Counted from the stretch's first letter, positions 18,319 through 26,035 are shown. The stretch: DNA of 64,000 bases from Mycobacterium intracellulare ATCC 13950 (GCF_000277125.1 NC_016946.1:2046001-2110000), one strand, 5' to 3'. The notes: a model not told the origin generated them from the sequence alone. Translations and numbers: made by a program.

Positions 18319-18337
18319 ATAGGGTAGCCTAACCTAA
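18319..18337. promoter_or_regulatory. IdeR iron box between diflavin reductase and FhuF-like gene
   Basis: The 19-mer ATAGGGTAGCCTAACCTAA matches the mycobacterial IdeR consensus TTAGGTTAGSCTAACCTAA at 17 of 19 positions. It lies 70 bp from the minus-strand start (18248) and 20 bp from the plus-strand ATG (18358), so a single site could control both genes. IdeR with Fe2+ normally represses such promoters. Confidence 0.85.
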
Positions 18338-18357
18338 CTGACACGGAGGTTGCTCAC

Positions 18358-19149
18358 ATGCGCACCGCGATTCACCATCCGCTGATATCGGGGATGGACA
18401 TCCGCCGGGAGCTTCCGGTGCATGAGTCCAGCCGTCGCCTGCGCGCACTCTTTCCCGGGTGTCCCTTGGTGTATGGCATCGCCGTGCTCGACGATGTCTC
18501 GCGACAGCGCTGGTGGCCTCTCGATTCACAGCGGACCGACGCGTTGCTGCGGGCGATGTTCGACGATGCGGCGAAAAACATCGGTCCCCACGCCGCCACG
18601 CGGCAACTGGTGGCCAGCCTCATCCACGAGATCATCGGTCGGATGCTGCCGCTGGTGCTGCTGGAAGGAAGAGCCTGGGACGTCGGCCTGGAGAATCTCT
18701 GGCTGCACCGCGATCGCGACGGTGCAATCGATTGGGCCGCGGTGGTGGACCCCACGCTGCGCGTGCTGCCCGACGATCCCTGCGCGGCCGCGCGCAGTGG
18801 CGATGCCTTCGGGCGGCGCCCGCGCCGAGAAGGCGTGCTCACGCTGCCGAACGAAGCGGCACTGGCGATTTGGGTGGCGCATCGCTGCCACCGAAGTCTG
18901 TCGCGGCTGTTCGACTCCGTGCACGCAATCAGCAACGGCGCCGTCGCGGTCACGGAGATGTGGCACATCGTAGGGTCGGCGATCATCGGGGTGGCCGCCC
19001 AGATCCCGCGCCCGGCGCCCGTGGACGACCATGTGATCACCCGCCGAAGCCAGGCCATCCTCGATGCGATGGTCGGATTCGGGCTGCCGGTACGCCGATC
19101 ACGCCGCGCGACAGCGCCTTTGGTCGCCGCACACGCCGGCTCAATCTGA
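18358..19149 (+). CDS. FhuF-like protein lacking the C-terminal iron-sulfur cysteines
   Basis: A 263-aa protein of uncertain function. Its layout resembles FhuF-type ferric-siderophore reductases: a helical N-terminal half (AATRQLVASLIHEIIGRMLP, then ENLWLHRDRDG), an AIWVAHRCHR helix and an EMWHIVGSAIIGVAAQI helix before the C-terminus. The family normally ends in a cysteine cluster binding [2Fe-2S]. Here the corresponding end reads VRRSRRATAPLVAAHAG with no cysteine; the three cysteines present are scattered. The GGAGG ribosome site precedes ATG 18358, directly after an IdeR box shared with the diflavin reductase gene. A siderophore-related role is inferred from regulation and fold resemblance only. 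Confidence 0.6.
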   Translation: MRTAIHHPLISGMDIRRELPVHESSRRLRALFPGCPLVYGIAVLDDVSRQRWWPLDSQRTDALLRAMFDDAAKNIGPHAATRQLVASLIHEIIGRMLPLVLLEGRAWDVGLENLWLHRDRDGAIDWAAVVDPTLRVLPDDPCAAARSGDAFGRRPRREGVLTLPNEAALAIWVAHRCHRSLSRLFDSVHAISNGAVAVTEMWHIVGSAIIGVAAQIPRPAPVDDHVITRRSQAILDAMVGFGLPVRRSRRATAPLVAAHAGSI

Positions 19150-19228
19150 CACGGGCGGCCCCCTACGAATGCGGGAAGGCCGACGTCTTTGGCCGGTCGA
19201 TACCAACTTCGATGTTCCCCTTGCATCA

Positions 19229-19267
19229 CATACATACCGTGTGTATGTTAATACATACTGTATGTAT
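19229..19267. promoter_or_regulatory. Tandem palindromic operators, probable TetR sites
   Basis: Two inverted repeats lie just upstream of the gene at 19282. One is CATACATAC-C-GTGTGTATG (19229-19247, one mismatch between arms) and the other the perfect ATACATAC-T-GTATGTAT (19251-19267). The same half-site, GTATGTATG, recurs at 20087-20095, upstream of the TetR gene at 20124. The shared element strongly suggests that this TetR controls both genes, including its own. Confidence 0.75.
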
Positions 19268-19281
19268 GCGGAGGTGGGATC

Positions 19282-20028
19282 ATGAGTGCCGTGCTCGAGG
19301 CCATAGCGGAAGAACGTAGGACCGTTTTGGAGCTTTGCTCGCAGATGCCGGATTCGATGTGGGCCAAGGACAGTGGGTGTTCGGGTTGGTCGGTGCAGGA
19401 TCTCGTGTCCCATATGGCGTGCAGCTTCTGGTTGGCGGTCGACCCATCGGCCCTGCCCGATCCCGGCGATTTGCCGGCCGAGCGCGCGGCGGACATCTAT
19501 GTCGAGTCGCGACGCTCGATGACCCCCCAAGAGGTCGTGGCCGATTACGAATCGGTGAGCGCGCGGGGTCTAGAGGTGCTCGCCGCCATCGAAGGTCAGG
19601 ACGTCGACATTCCGATAGGCGATGTCGGCACCTATCCGGCGTCGGTCGTGCCGACAACCTTCGTCTTCGAAGCCTTCGTCCACATCCGGTACGACCTTTG
19701 TTCTCCGGGTGGGCCGCTGCAAGGTGCACCGCCGCCCGTCGACCAGCTACGGCTCGCGCCCACCCTCGATTGGATCGAAGCGGCCCTGCCGCAGCAGAAC
19801 ACGAGTCTGCTCAACGAGTTACAGACAGGCGTGGAGCTTCGCCTCGACGGCCTGTGCGCTCGGACCCTCCGCATCGGCGACCACGACGATGTCGCCTCGC
19901 ACATCACGTCTGATTCGCAAGCCTTCGTGCGGTGGGTTACCCAGCGCGGTACCTGGGAAAGCTTGGGCGTTCAAGCCGAAGGGGATCCATCGACTCTGAA
20001 CGTGATTCGCCGGCTCAGGGTGTTTTGA
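19282..20028 (+). CDS. Maleylpyruvate isomerase-family (MDMPI/DinB-like) protein
   Basis: A 248-aa protein of the mycothiol-dependent maleylpyruvate isomerase/DinB superfamily. The N-terminal four-helix part has CSGWSVQDLVSHMA with the first metal-ligand His near residue 44. VFEAFVHIRYDL in the middle supplies the second His, near 133. The C-terminal part contains the DGLCARTLRIG strand seen in these proteins. Members use mycothiol as cofactor or are detoxifying transferases; the substrate is unknown. ATG 19282 follows a GGAGGTGGG ribosome site. Two palindromic operators sit within 55 bp upstream, so it is probably the target of the TetR encoded next door. Confidence 0.7.
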   Translation: MSAVLEAIAEERRTVLELCSQMPDSMWAKDSGCSGWSVQDLVSHMACSFWLAVDPSALPDPGDLPAERAADIYVESRRSMTPQEVVADYESVSARGLEVLAAIEGQDVDIPIGDVGTYPASVVPTTFVFEAFVHIRYDLCSPGGPLQGAPPPVDQLRLAPTLDWIEAALPQQNTSLLNELQTGVELRLDGLCARTLRIGDHDDVASHITSDSQAFVRWVTQRGTWESLGVQAEGDPSTLNVIRRLRVF

Positions 20029-20123
20029 GTCCACCGCGGACCTCGACGCTACGCCGTCGGGCGGGACATCCCACGACCTCCGCGCGGTATGTATGAGAAT
20101 GCACACGTGAGAGGCGGGGATTG

Positions 20124-20741
20124 ATGGCGAAGGGCGGTCGTCGCACACAGGCAGAGCGCGCGGCCGGCACGCGTGAAGCGCTGGTCGCTGCCGCCCGGCC
20201 GTTGTTTGCGTCGTTGGGGTTTGCCGACGCATCCCTGGAAACGATCGTTCGCAACGCAGGGGTGACCCGCGGCGCCCTGTATCACCATTTCGCCGACAAG
20301 ACAGAGCTATTCGCGGCGGTGTTCGAGCAGGTGGAGGGGGAGATGGCCGCCCGAATGGGAGACGCCGTCGCGGCGGCGGGGCACGGCGATCCCGTCGAGA
20401 TCATGCGGCTGTGCGCCGCCCTGTGGTTGGACGCGTGCGCCGATCCCGAGATTCAACGCATCGTTTTGCTCGAGGCGCTGGCGGTGCTGGGATGGGAACG
20501 CTGGAGCGCCATCGGGCACCGGTACAACATCGGATTCGTCACGGCGCTGCTGACCGAGGCCATTGAGTCGGGCAGCATCCCGCGCCAGCCGATCGAGGCG
20601 ACGGCCCTGACGATCATGGGGGCGCTGCGCGAAGCGACGCTCTACATCGCGCGTGCGGACGATTACCACCAGGCGCGGGCGGACGCCGGCGTGGTGATGG
20701 ACAGACTCCTTAGCGCGTTGCGCACCAACGCGATTGGCTAA
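20124..20741 (+). CDS. TetR-family transcriptional regulator
   Basis: A 205-aa repressor. The N-terminal helix-turn-helix is clear: FASLGFADASLETIVRNAG, VTRGALYHHFADKTELFAAV, residues about 25-65. A variable ligand-binding domain follows. ATG 20124 is preferred over TTG 20121. A GTATGTATG half-site at 20087-20095 and the palindromes at 19229-19267 indicate local autoregulation and control of the MDMPI-like gene. Its stop overlaps the convergent cupin stop by two bases. The ligand is unknown. Confidence 0.9.
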   Translation: MAKGGRRTQAERAAGTREALVAAARPLFASLGFADASLETIVRNAGVTRGALYHHFADKTELFAAVFEQVEGEMAARMGDAVAAAGHGDPVEIMRLCAALWLDACADPEIQRIVLLEALAVLGWERWSAIGHRYNIGFVTALLTEAIESGSIPRQPIEATALTIMGALREATLYIARADDYHQARADAGVVMDRLLSALRTNAIG

Positions 20742-21103
20742 TCTGTCGCCACGTGCGGCGGGTCGTAGATGACCAGGAAAACGAGTTCGTCAGAACCGAC
20801 GTTTTTCAGACTGTGCACGACGTAGGCGGGCACCTTGACGAAGGTGCCCGCCTTGGTCTCCCAGCAATGCTCGCCCAGCTGAACGAGGCCGGCCCCGCGC
20901 AGGAAACAGAAAGCATGGTTGTAATCGTGATGATGCGGCGAGGATCCCCCGCCGGGGCCGAACTTCGTCAACTGCGCACTGAAACGTGTGGAGTAGTTAT
21001 CGCCGGCCAGCTCGTCACTGACCCAGAAACTCGGTCCCAGACCGGTCTCGTGCCAGACGATCTCCTCGGGTGCGATGACATTCTGTAACACGTTGTGGCT
21101 CAT
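20738..21103 (-). CDS. Small cupin-domain protein
   Basis: A 121-aa single-domain cupin. Metal-binding motif 1 is visible as PHHHDYNHAFCFLRGAG (His cluster near residues 57-62) and motif 2 as KVPAYVVHSLKNVG (His near 97). It is likely a mononuclear metal-binding sugar- or small-molecule-binding protein or dioxygenase-like enzyme. ATG 21103 has a strong AAGGAGAA ribosome site. It lies 41 bp downstream of the SDR gene on the same strand, so the two probably form an operon divergent from the LysR gene. Confidence 0.82.
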   Translation of the reverse strand: MSHNVLQNVIAPEEIVWHETGLGPSFWVSDELAGDNYSTRFSAQLTKFGPGGGSSPHHHDYNHAFCFLRGAGLVQLGEHCWETKAGTFVKVPAYVVHSLKNVGSDELVFLVIYDPPHVATD

Positions 21104-21144
21104 GGGATTCTCCTTCGCAGCGAAAGCCTTGGTGCCCGGCATCG

Positions 21145-21855
21145 TCACGCGGCAATGCTGCCGCCGCCGTCGGCGCGAATGATCTGACCGGTGATATAGC
21201 CGGCGTCCTCGTCCAGCAATGCGCAGATGGCGTGCGCGATCTCGCGCGGTGCGCCAAGCCGGCGCAGCGGAATGGTTTGCAGGAGACGCGCTTCGCGCTC
21301 GGATCCGGCCGGACTGAGCTCGCGGTACATCTCGGTTTCGATCGGCCCGGGCGCCACCGCGTTGACCGTGATGCCGGACTGCGCGAGCTCTCCCGCCCAG
21401 ATCCGCGTGCACGCTTCCAGCGCCCCTTTGGTGGCGGCGTAGGGCGTGCGCTCCGCGGTGCCCAGTGTCGTCATGCTCGTGACATTGACGATGCGGCCCC
21501 ACCCGGCCGACAGCATCCCGGGCAGCACCGCTTGCACGACCTGCACCGCGGTGCGCACGTTCAGGTCGTAGGTGGTGAACAGGTCATCCAACTCGATCGA
21601 ACCGATCCGGCCGAACCGCGCGACGCCGACGTTGTTGACCACGGCGTCGACGCGCCCATCCCGCAGGGCTCGCTCGAGTACCGCGTCGGTGGCGGCGCGG
21701 TCGGTGAGGTCCACCGCGTAGAACTCACCCGGGAAGTCGTCCGGCCTGGCGCGCGCGAGGCCAACCGGCATGTCGCCCGACACCGCGAGACGGTCGGCGA
21801 CGGCCCGGCCGATTCCCTTCGACGCCCCGGTGATCAGCACTCGCTTTGCGGTCAT
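21145..21855 (-). CDS. Short-chain dehydrogenase/reductase
   Basis: A 236-aa classical SDR. It shows the NAD(P)-binding TGASKGIG near residues 9-16, NNVG, the catalytic Ser in VNVTSM, YAATK (Tyr-x3-Lys) and the APGPIETEM stretch after it, ending with the usual GGGSIAA-type tail. The ATG 21855 follows AAGGAGGA. It is transcribed divergently from a LysR regulator 105 bp away and upstream of a cupin gene. The substrate is not deducible; the arrangement suggests a LysR-controlled catabolic or detoxification pair. Confidence 0.92.
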   Translation of the reverse strand: MTAKRVLITGASKGIGRAVADRLAVSGDMPVGLARARPDDFPGEFYAVDLTDRAATDAVLERALRDGRVDAVVNNVGVARFGRIGSIELDDLFTTYDLNVRTAVQVVQAVLPGMLSAGWGRIVNVTSMTTLGTAERTPYAATKGALEACTRIWAGELAQSGITVNAVAPGPIETEMYRELSPAGSEREARLLQTIPLRRLGAPREIAHAICALLDEDAGYITGQIIRADGGGSIAA

Positions 21856-21960
21856 GGTGTCCTCCTTGGCACGTATTTCATGATTACTTAAACGTTTTGG
21901 AAAGCCAATCAGACATAACGTTGTTGATATGGCTGATGACTTTGGCCTTATGGAGGACCG

Positions 21961-22821
21961 ATGACGACGTTGTCGCAGCTCAAGACGTTTATTGCGGTGG
22001 TCGACCAGGGCGGCTTCACGGCGGCGAGCCGACGGCTGGGACTCTCGCAGCCGGCCGTCAGCCGCACGGTCGCCACCCTCGAAAAAGAATTGGGGTTGCC
22101 GCTGTTCATGCGCCGCCGGGATGGCCTCGCGTTGACCGAAGCCGGAGCCGTTGCGCTGACGCATGCGCGGGAAGCGGTGCGGCAGTTGACGTTGATGCGC
22201 ACCGAAGTCGCCGGATTGGCGGGCGACATCACCGGGACGCTGAGTCTGGCCAGTCTGCCGACAGCGACCGCCACGCTCATCGCGCCGCAACTAAGGACCT
22301 TCGCCCGGCGGCATCCGGCCGTCACCATTCGGCTGCTGGAGGGGAGCAAGGAAGAAATCTTGGACTGGCTCGACCAAGGCGCCGCCGAAGCCGGTGTGGT
22401 CAGCTTGCCGAGCAAGGGCCTCGACGCGGCGGTACTCGGCGTGCAAGAAATGGTCGCGGTGGTGCCGGCCAACAGCCGGCTGGCGGCCAAGGACATCGTC
22501 ACCTACGCCGACCTGGCCAGGGAGCCTTTTGTTCGCGGCACCGGCGGCTGCGCCGATGTGTTCATGCCGATTGCGCGGCGGCAGGGCATCGAATTCGACC
22601 TGGCCTTCGAAGCCCGCGAGATCGGGGCGACGCTCGAAATCGTGCGAGCCGGGTTGGGCGTGAGCATCCTGCCCAGCGCCGGCCTCCCCGAGCTGCCCGG
22701 TGTCGTAGTGCGGCCGCTGTTGCCCCTGACCGAACGGCGTCTGGGCATCGCGGTGTCCGCGAGTGCGTCGGCGCCCGCACGGGCTTTTCTCGACCAGATC
22801 GCCGCACTCGATCTGGATTAG
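21961..22821 (+). CDS. LysR-family transcriptional regulator
   Basis: A 286-aa LTTR. The winged HTH is at residues 1-60 (QLKTFIAVVDQGGFTAASRR, LGLSQPAVSRTVATLEKELG), followed by a periplasmic-binding-like effector domain with the AGLGVSILPSAG loop near 240. It is divergent from the SDR/cupin pair. The 105-bp intergenic region is AT-rich for this genome and is the expected binding site. The effector is unknown. Confidence 0.93.
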   Translation: MTTLSQLKTFIAVVDQGGFTAASRRLGLSQPAVSRTVATLEKELGLPLFMRRRDGLALTEAGAVALTHAREAVRQLTLMRTEVAGLAGDITGTLSLASLPTATATLIAPQLRTFARRHPAVTIRLLEGSKEEILDWLDQGAAEAGVVSLPSKGLDAAVLGVQEMVAVVPANSRLAAKDIVTYADLAREPFVRGTGGCADVFMPIARRQGIEFDLAFEAREIGATLEIVRAGLGVSILPSAGLPELPGVVVRPLLPLTERRLGIAVSASASAPARAFLDQIAALDLD

Positions 22822-22919
22822 GCTCGGTGACAACGGCTTTGCGGTCGCACATGGCTTCACGCCTGTCTGTGGCCCTCGGATGCCGTAACGGGCTGTCAAG
22901 TGGTCGAGCCCCACGTGGT

Positions 22920-23006
22920 ATGTTCGCCGTCGTGAACATCGGCGTGCGCGCGTATTGGCGCTTTATCGAGGCTCCGGGCGGAGCCGGCGGTGAGGCGTCT
23001 GGTTGA
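22920..23006 (+). CDS. Putative aromatic leader peptide of the DAHP synthase gene
   Basis: A 28-codon ORF upstream of the DAHP synthase gene encodes a peptide with the core VRAYWRFIEAPGG: Tyr12, Trp13 and Phe15 cluster in four codons, all three end-products of the shikimate pathway. Codons 17-20 overlap the first arm of a set of alternative hairpins, and a U-tract terminator hairpin follows before the DAHP synthase start. This is the layout of ribosome-mediated attenuation, which has been described upstream of a DAHP synthase gene in Corynebacterium. ATG 22920 (or GTG 22932) lacks a good ribosome site, so leaderless initiation is possible. That the ORF exists is seen directly; that it is translated is inferred. 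Confidence 0.55.
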   Translation: MFAVVNIGVRAYWRFIEAPGGAGGEASG

Positions 23007-23034
23007 CGCACCCGCACGACTGAGACCCGGAGCC
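22970..23034 (+). promoter_or_regulatory. Mutually exclusive RNA hairpin arms (candidate attenuator)
   Basis: Segment 1, GGCTCCGGG (22970-22978), can pair with segment 2, GGAGCC (22980-22985, 6 bp, 4-nt loop), or with segment 3, CCCGGAGCC (23026-23034, 9 bp perfect). The two structures exclude each other. Segment 1 starts 5 nt after the Phe codon of the leader ORF, so a ribosome stalled on Tyr/Trp/Phe codons would cover it. How this couples to the terminator at 23036 is not clear from inspection. Confidence 0.5.
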
Positions 23035-23035
23035 C

Positions 23036-23069
23036 AGCAGTGACCACACGGTCGCTGCTTTTCGCTTTT
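23036..23069 (+). terminator. Intrinsic terminator in the DAHP synthase leader
   Basis: The stem AGCAGTGACC (23036-23045) pairs with GGTCGCTGCT (23050-23059) with one U-G wobble and an ACAC loop. It is followed immediately by the T-rich run TTTCGCTTTT. A canonical U-tract terminator is uncommon in mycobacteria and here lies between the leader ORF and the DAHP synthase start at 23129. Confidence 0.65.
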
Positions 23070-23128
23070 CAGGGCATCGGGAACCAGCGGGCGTGCCCTG
23101 GCAGCCAACACAGAAAGACACACCCACC

Positions 23129-24196
23129 ATGTCCCTCACCGACGTCACCACAGCTGTCGACACGTCCGACCATCGGATCGTCTCGTTCCGAGAACTCTCG
23201 GCTCCGGCCGCGATTCGCACCGAACTGCCACTGACACCCGCACGCGCCGAGGCCGTCCAGCGCGACCGCGACGAGATGTCGGCAATCCTGGCCGGCCACG
23301 ACGACCGCCTGCTACTCGTGGTCGGCCCGTGCTCGGTGCACGATCCGGCCGCCGCGCTCGACTACGCACACAGGCTCGCCCCGCTTGCGACCCGGTACGC
23401 CGAACGGCTGAAGATCGTGATGCGGGTCTACTTCGAAAAGCCGCGCACCACCGTCGGGTGGAAGGGGCTCATCAACGACCCCGCCATGGACGGCAGCTTC
23501 GACGTGGAACGTGGGATCCGCACCGCACGAGGGTTGTTGCTCGACATCATCGACGTCGGCCTCCCGGTGGGCTGCGAATTCTTGGAGCCCACCAGCCCGC
23601 AGTACATCGCCGACGCCGTCGCCTGGGGCGCCATCGGCGCGCGGACCACCGAGTCGCAGGTGCACCGCCAGTTGGCATCGGGGCTGTCGATGCCGATCGG
23701 ATTCAAGAACGGCACCGATGGCAACATCCAAGTCGCCATCGACGGCGTCAAAGCTGCGGCGGCGCCCCACCATTTCTTCGGGACCGACGACGTGGGCCGC
23801 GCGGCCGTCGTCGAGACCATGGGCAATCCCGACTGCCACGTGATCCTGCGGGGCGGTACCGCCGGCCCGAATTACGATGCGGCCTCGGTGGTCACGGCCA
23901 TCGAACGGCTGCGCAAGGTTGGGCTGTCCGAGCTGGTCATGATCGACTGCTCACACGCCAACTCCGCCAAAGACCACGTGCGACAGGCCGAGGTCGCCGC
24001 CGAGGTGAGCGCGCGCATCGCGGTGGGCGAGCGCGGCATCGCCGGCCTGATGCTGGAGAGCTTTTTGGTGGCCGGCGCCCAATCGCTCAGCGGCGAACTG
24101 ACATACGGCCAATCCGTCACCGACGCCTGCATGGACTTCGCGACTACGGCGGAATTGCTGGCGAAGCTTTACGCGGCGATGGGTGATCGCGGGTAG
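23129..24196 (+). CDS. aroG: 3-deoxy-7-phosphoheptulonate synthase (DAHP synthase), class I
   Basis: Condenses phosphoenolpyruvate and erythrose 4-phosphate, the first shikimate step. The 355-aa product is of the class I AroF/G/H type, with LLVVGPCSVHD, MRVYFEKPRTTVGWKGLINDP, IGARTTESQVHRQLASGLS, GFKNGTDG, HVILRGG and MIDCSHANS, the substrate- and metal-binding blocks. M. tuberculosis relies on a class II enzyme (Rv2178c), so this is probably an additional isoenzyme. The start is ATG 23129 (MSLTDV); the frame extends upstream without a ribosome site. A Tyr/Trp/Phe-rich leader ORF and terminator precede it, suggesting attenuation by aromatic amino acids. It is convergent with mbtA, whose substrate salicylate derives from chorismate. 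Confidence 0.95.
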   Translation: MSLTDVTTAVDTSDHRIVSFRELSAPAAIRTELPLTPARAEAVQRDRDEMSAILAGHDDRLLLVVGPCSVHDPAAALDYAHRLAPLATRYAERLKIVMRVYFEKPRTTVGWKGLINDPAMDGSFDVERGIRTARGLLLDIIDVGLPVGCEFLEPTSPQYIADAVAWGAIGARTTESQVHRQLASGLSMPIGFKNGTDGNIQVAIDGVKAAAAPHHFFGTDDVGRAAVVETMGNPDCHVILRGGTAGPNYDAASVVTAIERLRKVGLSELVMIDCSHANSAKDHVRQAEVAAEVSARIAVGERGIAGLMLESFLVAGAQSLSGELTYGQSVTDACMDFATTAELLAKLYAAMGDRG

Positions 24197-24198
24197 GT

Positions 24199-24219
24199 GG
24201 CCCTGAGGCGGACAGGGCC
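24199..24219. terminator. Hairpin between the convergent DAHP synthase and mbtA genes
   Basis: Perfect 7-bp stem GGCCCTG/CAGGGCC with a 7-nt loop, three bases after the DAHP synthase stop. There is no U-tract, as in many mycobacterial I-shaped terminators. A second, wider 8-bp inverted repeat (CCGAGTGT 24223-24230, ACACTCGG 24268-24275) follows in the same 139-bp gap and may serve mbtA. Confidence 0.5.
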
Positions 24220-24335
24220 GCGCCGAGTGTGGGGCCTAGGTACGGATTTGGTTCATGTTTCGTCCATACACTCGGTGAACCCAGCGCCCTTGCAAACCAA
24301 CTAGTGATCGCGGCTACCATACGCACGTCGTGGTG

Positions 24336-25973
24336 CTAGCGCGCCGAAATCTGGCCGGCGATCGCCTTTTTGTCGATCTTGCCGATCGGCGTGGTGGGCA
24401 GCGTGGTCATCGGAACCAAGACGTCGGGACGCGCGTGCGCGGCCACGCCACGCCCGTCGAGGTAGCCGTTAAGCTCCGCGAGCGATAGCTCAGGACCGTT
24501 GAAAACTATTGCCGCACAGATCTTCTCGCCCAGATAAGGGTCGGGGAGCGCCACCGCGGCCGCCGAGAAGATCGCCGGGTGGCTGTGCATCTGCTCCTCG
24601 AGGTCCGCCGCGGAGATGGTTTCGCCGCCGCGGCAGATGACGTCTTTGACGCGGCCTGTGACCACGACGTAGCCGTCGTCGGTGATCCGGACCAGGTCAC
24701 CGCTGCGGAAGAAGCCTTGCGCGTCAAAGCAGCGCTCGTTGTCGCGCTCGGCGCGAAAGTAGCCGTTGAACGTGTAGGGTCCGCGGACCAGCAATTCGCC
24801 TTCCTCGCCGGGGGGCATGGGCTCGCCGGCCGCATTGACGACGCGCAGTTCGTCGGCGGCGGACAACGGCCGGCCCTGCGTGTGCTCGGTGAGTTCGGGC
24901 GGATCGTCGGGGCGCGTGTAGTTCAGCAGCCCCTCGGCCATCCCGAACACCTGCTGCAGGCCCGGCGTCAAGGCGGTGCGCACCAGGCGGGCGTCCTCGG
25001 GCTCCAGCTTGGCGCCACCGACTTGTAAGAGCCGCAAGGTTTTTGGAGTCACCGGTTCCCACTCGCAGGCCTGCGCCCACAGTTTGGCCAGGGCCGGCAC
25101 CAGGGCGGTGACCGTGACGCCGTGGCGGTCGATGGCGGCGAAGGCCGCCTCGGGGCTGGGATCGGTGCCGAAGACGGTGGTGGCGCCCACCGTCATCGCG
25201 CCGAGCAGGCCAGGACAGGCGAGGGGAAAATTGTGTCCGGCCGACAGCACCGCCAGATAGACGTCATCGCAGGTGAGCCGGCAGAGTTCGGCGCTGGCCG
25301 TCGCGTTGAACACGTAATCGTCGTGGGTGCGGGGGATGAGCTTGGGTGTGCCCGTGGTCCCGCCGGAAACCAGAAGCAGCGCAGGCGATCCCGGGTCGGC
25401 CGAGGACGGCGGGCCGGGCGCCTGCTCGCACAACTGCGCCCACGAGGTGAACGGCCCCGGGTCGCCGTCGACGATGACGTGCCGCAGCGTGGGGTGTTCC
25501 TCGATGAGGCCGAGCGCCATCGTGCGATAGTCGAAACCCGCCGCGGTATCGGCGATCAACAGACCGGTGGCCGCGCTGACCGCGGCGAAATGCCCGAGCT
25601 CGGCGGCCCGGTGTCCCGGCAGGCACATCACCGGGACCGCCCCCGCCCGCAGCAACCCGAATAAGGCCACCGCGAACTGGCAGCTGTTCGGCAACTGCAG
25701 CAGCACCCGGTCGCCCGGCGCGATACCCAGTGCCCGCAGGCCGCCGGCCGCGCGGTTAGCCTGGTCGTCGAGGTCCGCATAACTGAAGCCGGTACCGCCC
25801 ACGGCGTCGCGCACCGCGGTTCGATCGGGCCACTGCCGAGCCGCGTCGGTCAGGATCGTGTCCAGCGTCCGTCCCGCCCAATAGCCGGCCGCCCGGTAGG
25901 CGGCGGCGCGATCAGCGGGGAAGGGCACGAACCCGTTGAGGACTCCGGCCGGCGGCGTTGTGTTCGGGGTCAT
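24336..25973 (-). CDS. mbtA: Salicyl-AMP ligase MbtA, mycobactin initiation
   Basis: Stand-alone aryl-adenylating enzyme (545 aa) that activates salicylate with ATP and transfers it to the aryl carrier domain of MbtB. Visible are VLLQLPNSCQFAVALFGLLR, the P-loop-like LLLVSGGTTGTPKLIPRTH, GMAEGLLNYTR, and the C-terminal YVVVTGRVKDVICRGGETIS and PIGKIDKK blocks, including the catalytic Lys near the end. Length and order match the DhbE/EntE/MbtA family. The ATG 25973 sits in a divergent promoter region with mbtB that contains two IdeR-like boxes, so iron repression is expected. mbtJ and mbtI, which flank mbtA in M. tuberculosis, are absent here. Confidence 0.97.
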   Translation of the reverse strand: MTPNTTPPAGVLNGFVPFPADRAAAYRAAGYWAGRTLDTILTDAARQWPDRTAVRDAVGGTGFSYADLDDQANRAAGGLRALGIAPGDRVLLQLPNSCQFAVALFGLLRAGAVPVMCLPGHRAAELGHFAAVSAATGLLIADTAAGFDYRTMALGLIEEHPTLRHVIVDGDPGPFTSWAQLCEQAPGPPSSADPGSPALLLVSGGTTGTPKLIPRTHDDYVFNATASAELCRLTCDDVYLAVLSAGHNFPLACPGLLGAMTVGATTVFGTDPSPEAAFAAIDRHGVTVTALVPALAKLWAQACEWEPVTPKTLRLLQVGGAKLEPEDARLVRTALTPGLQQVFGMAEGLLNYTRPDDPPELTEHTQGRPLSAADELRVVNAAGEPMPPGEEGELLVRGPYTFNGYFRAERDNERCFDAQGFFRSGDLVRITDDGYVVVTGRVKDVICRGGETISAADLEEQMHSHPAIFSAAAVALPDPYLGEKICAAIVFNGPELSLAELNGYLDGRGVAAHARPDVLVPMTTLPTTPIGKIDKKAIAGQISAR

Positions 25974-26013
25974 GGCTCCTTAGACGGGGGCTTAGTAGCG
26001 GGGATGCACGGAG

Positions 26014-26032
26014 TAAGGATAGGGTAACCAAA
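26014..26032. promoter_or_regulatory. IdeR-like box 1, mbtA-mbtB intergenic region
   Basis: TAAGGATAGGGTAACCAAA matches the IdeR consensus at 15 of 19 positions. It lies 41 bp upstream of the mbtA start and 37 bp upstream of the mbtB start. The mbtA/mbtB intergenic region of M. tuberculosis is a known IdeR target with tandem boxes, which supports the call. Confidence 0.75.
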
Positions 26033-26035
26033 AAA

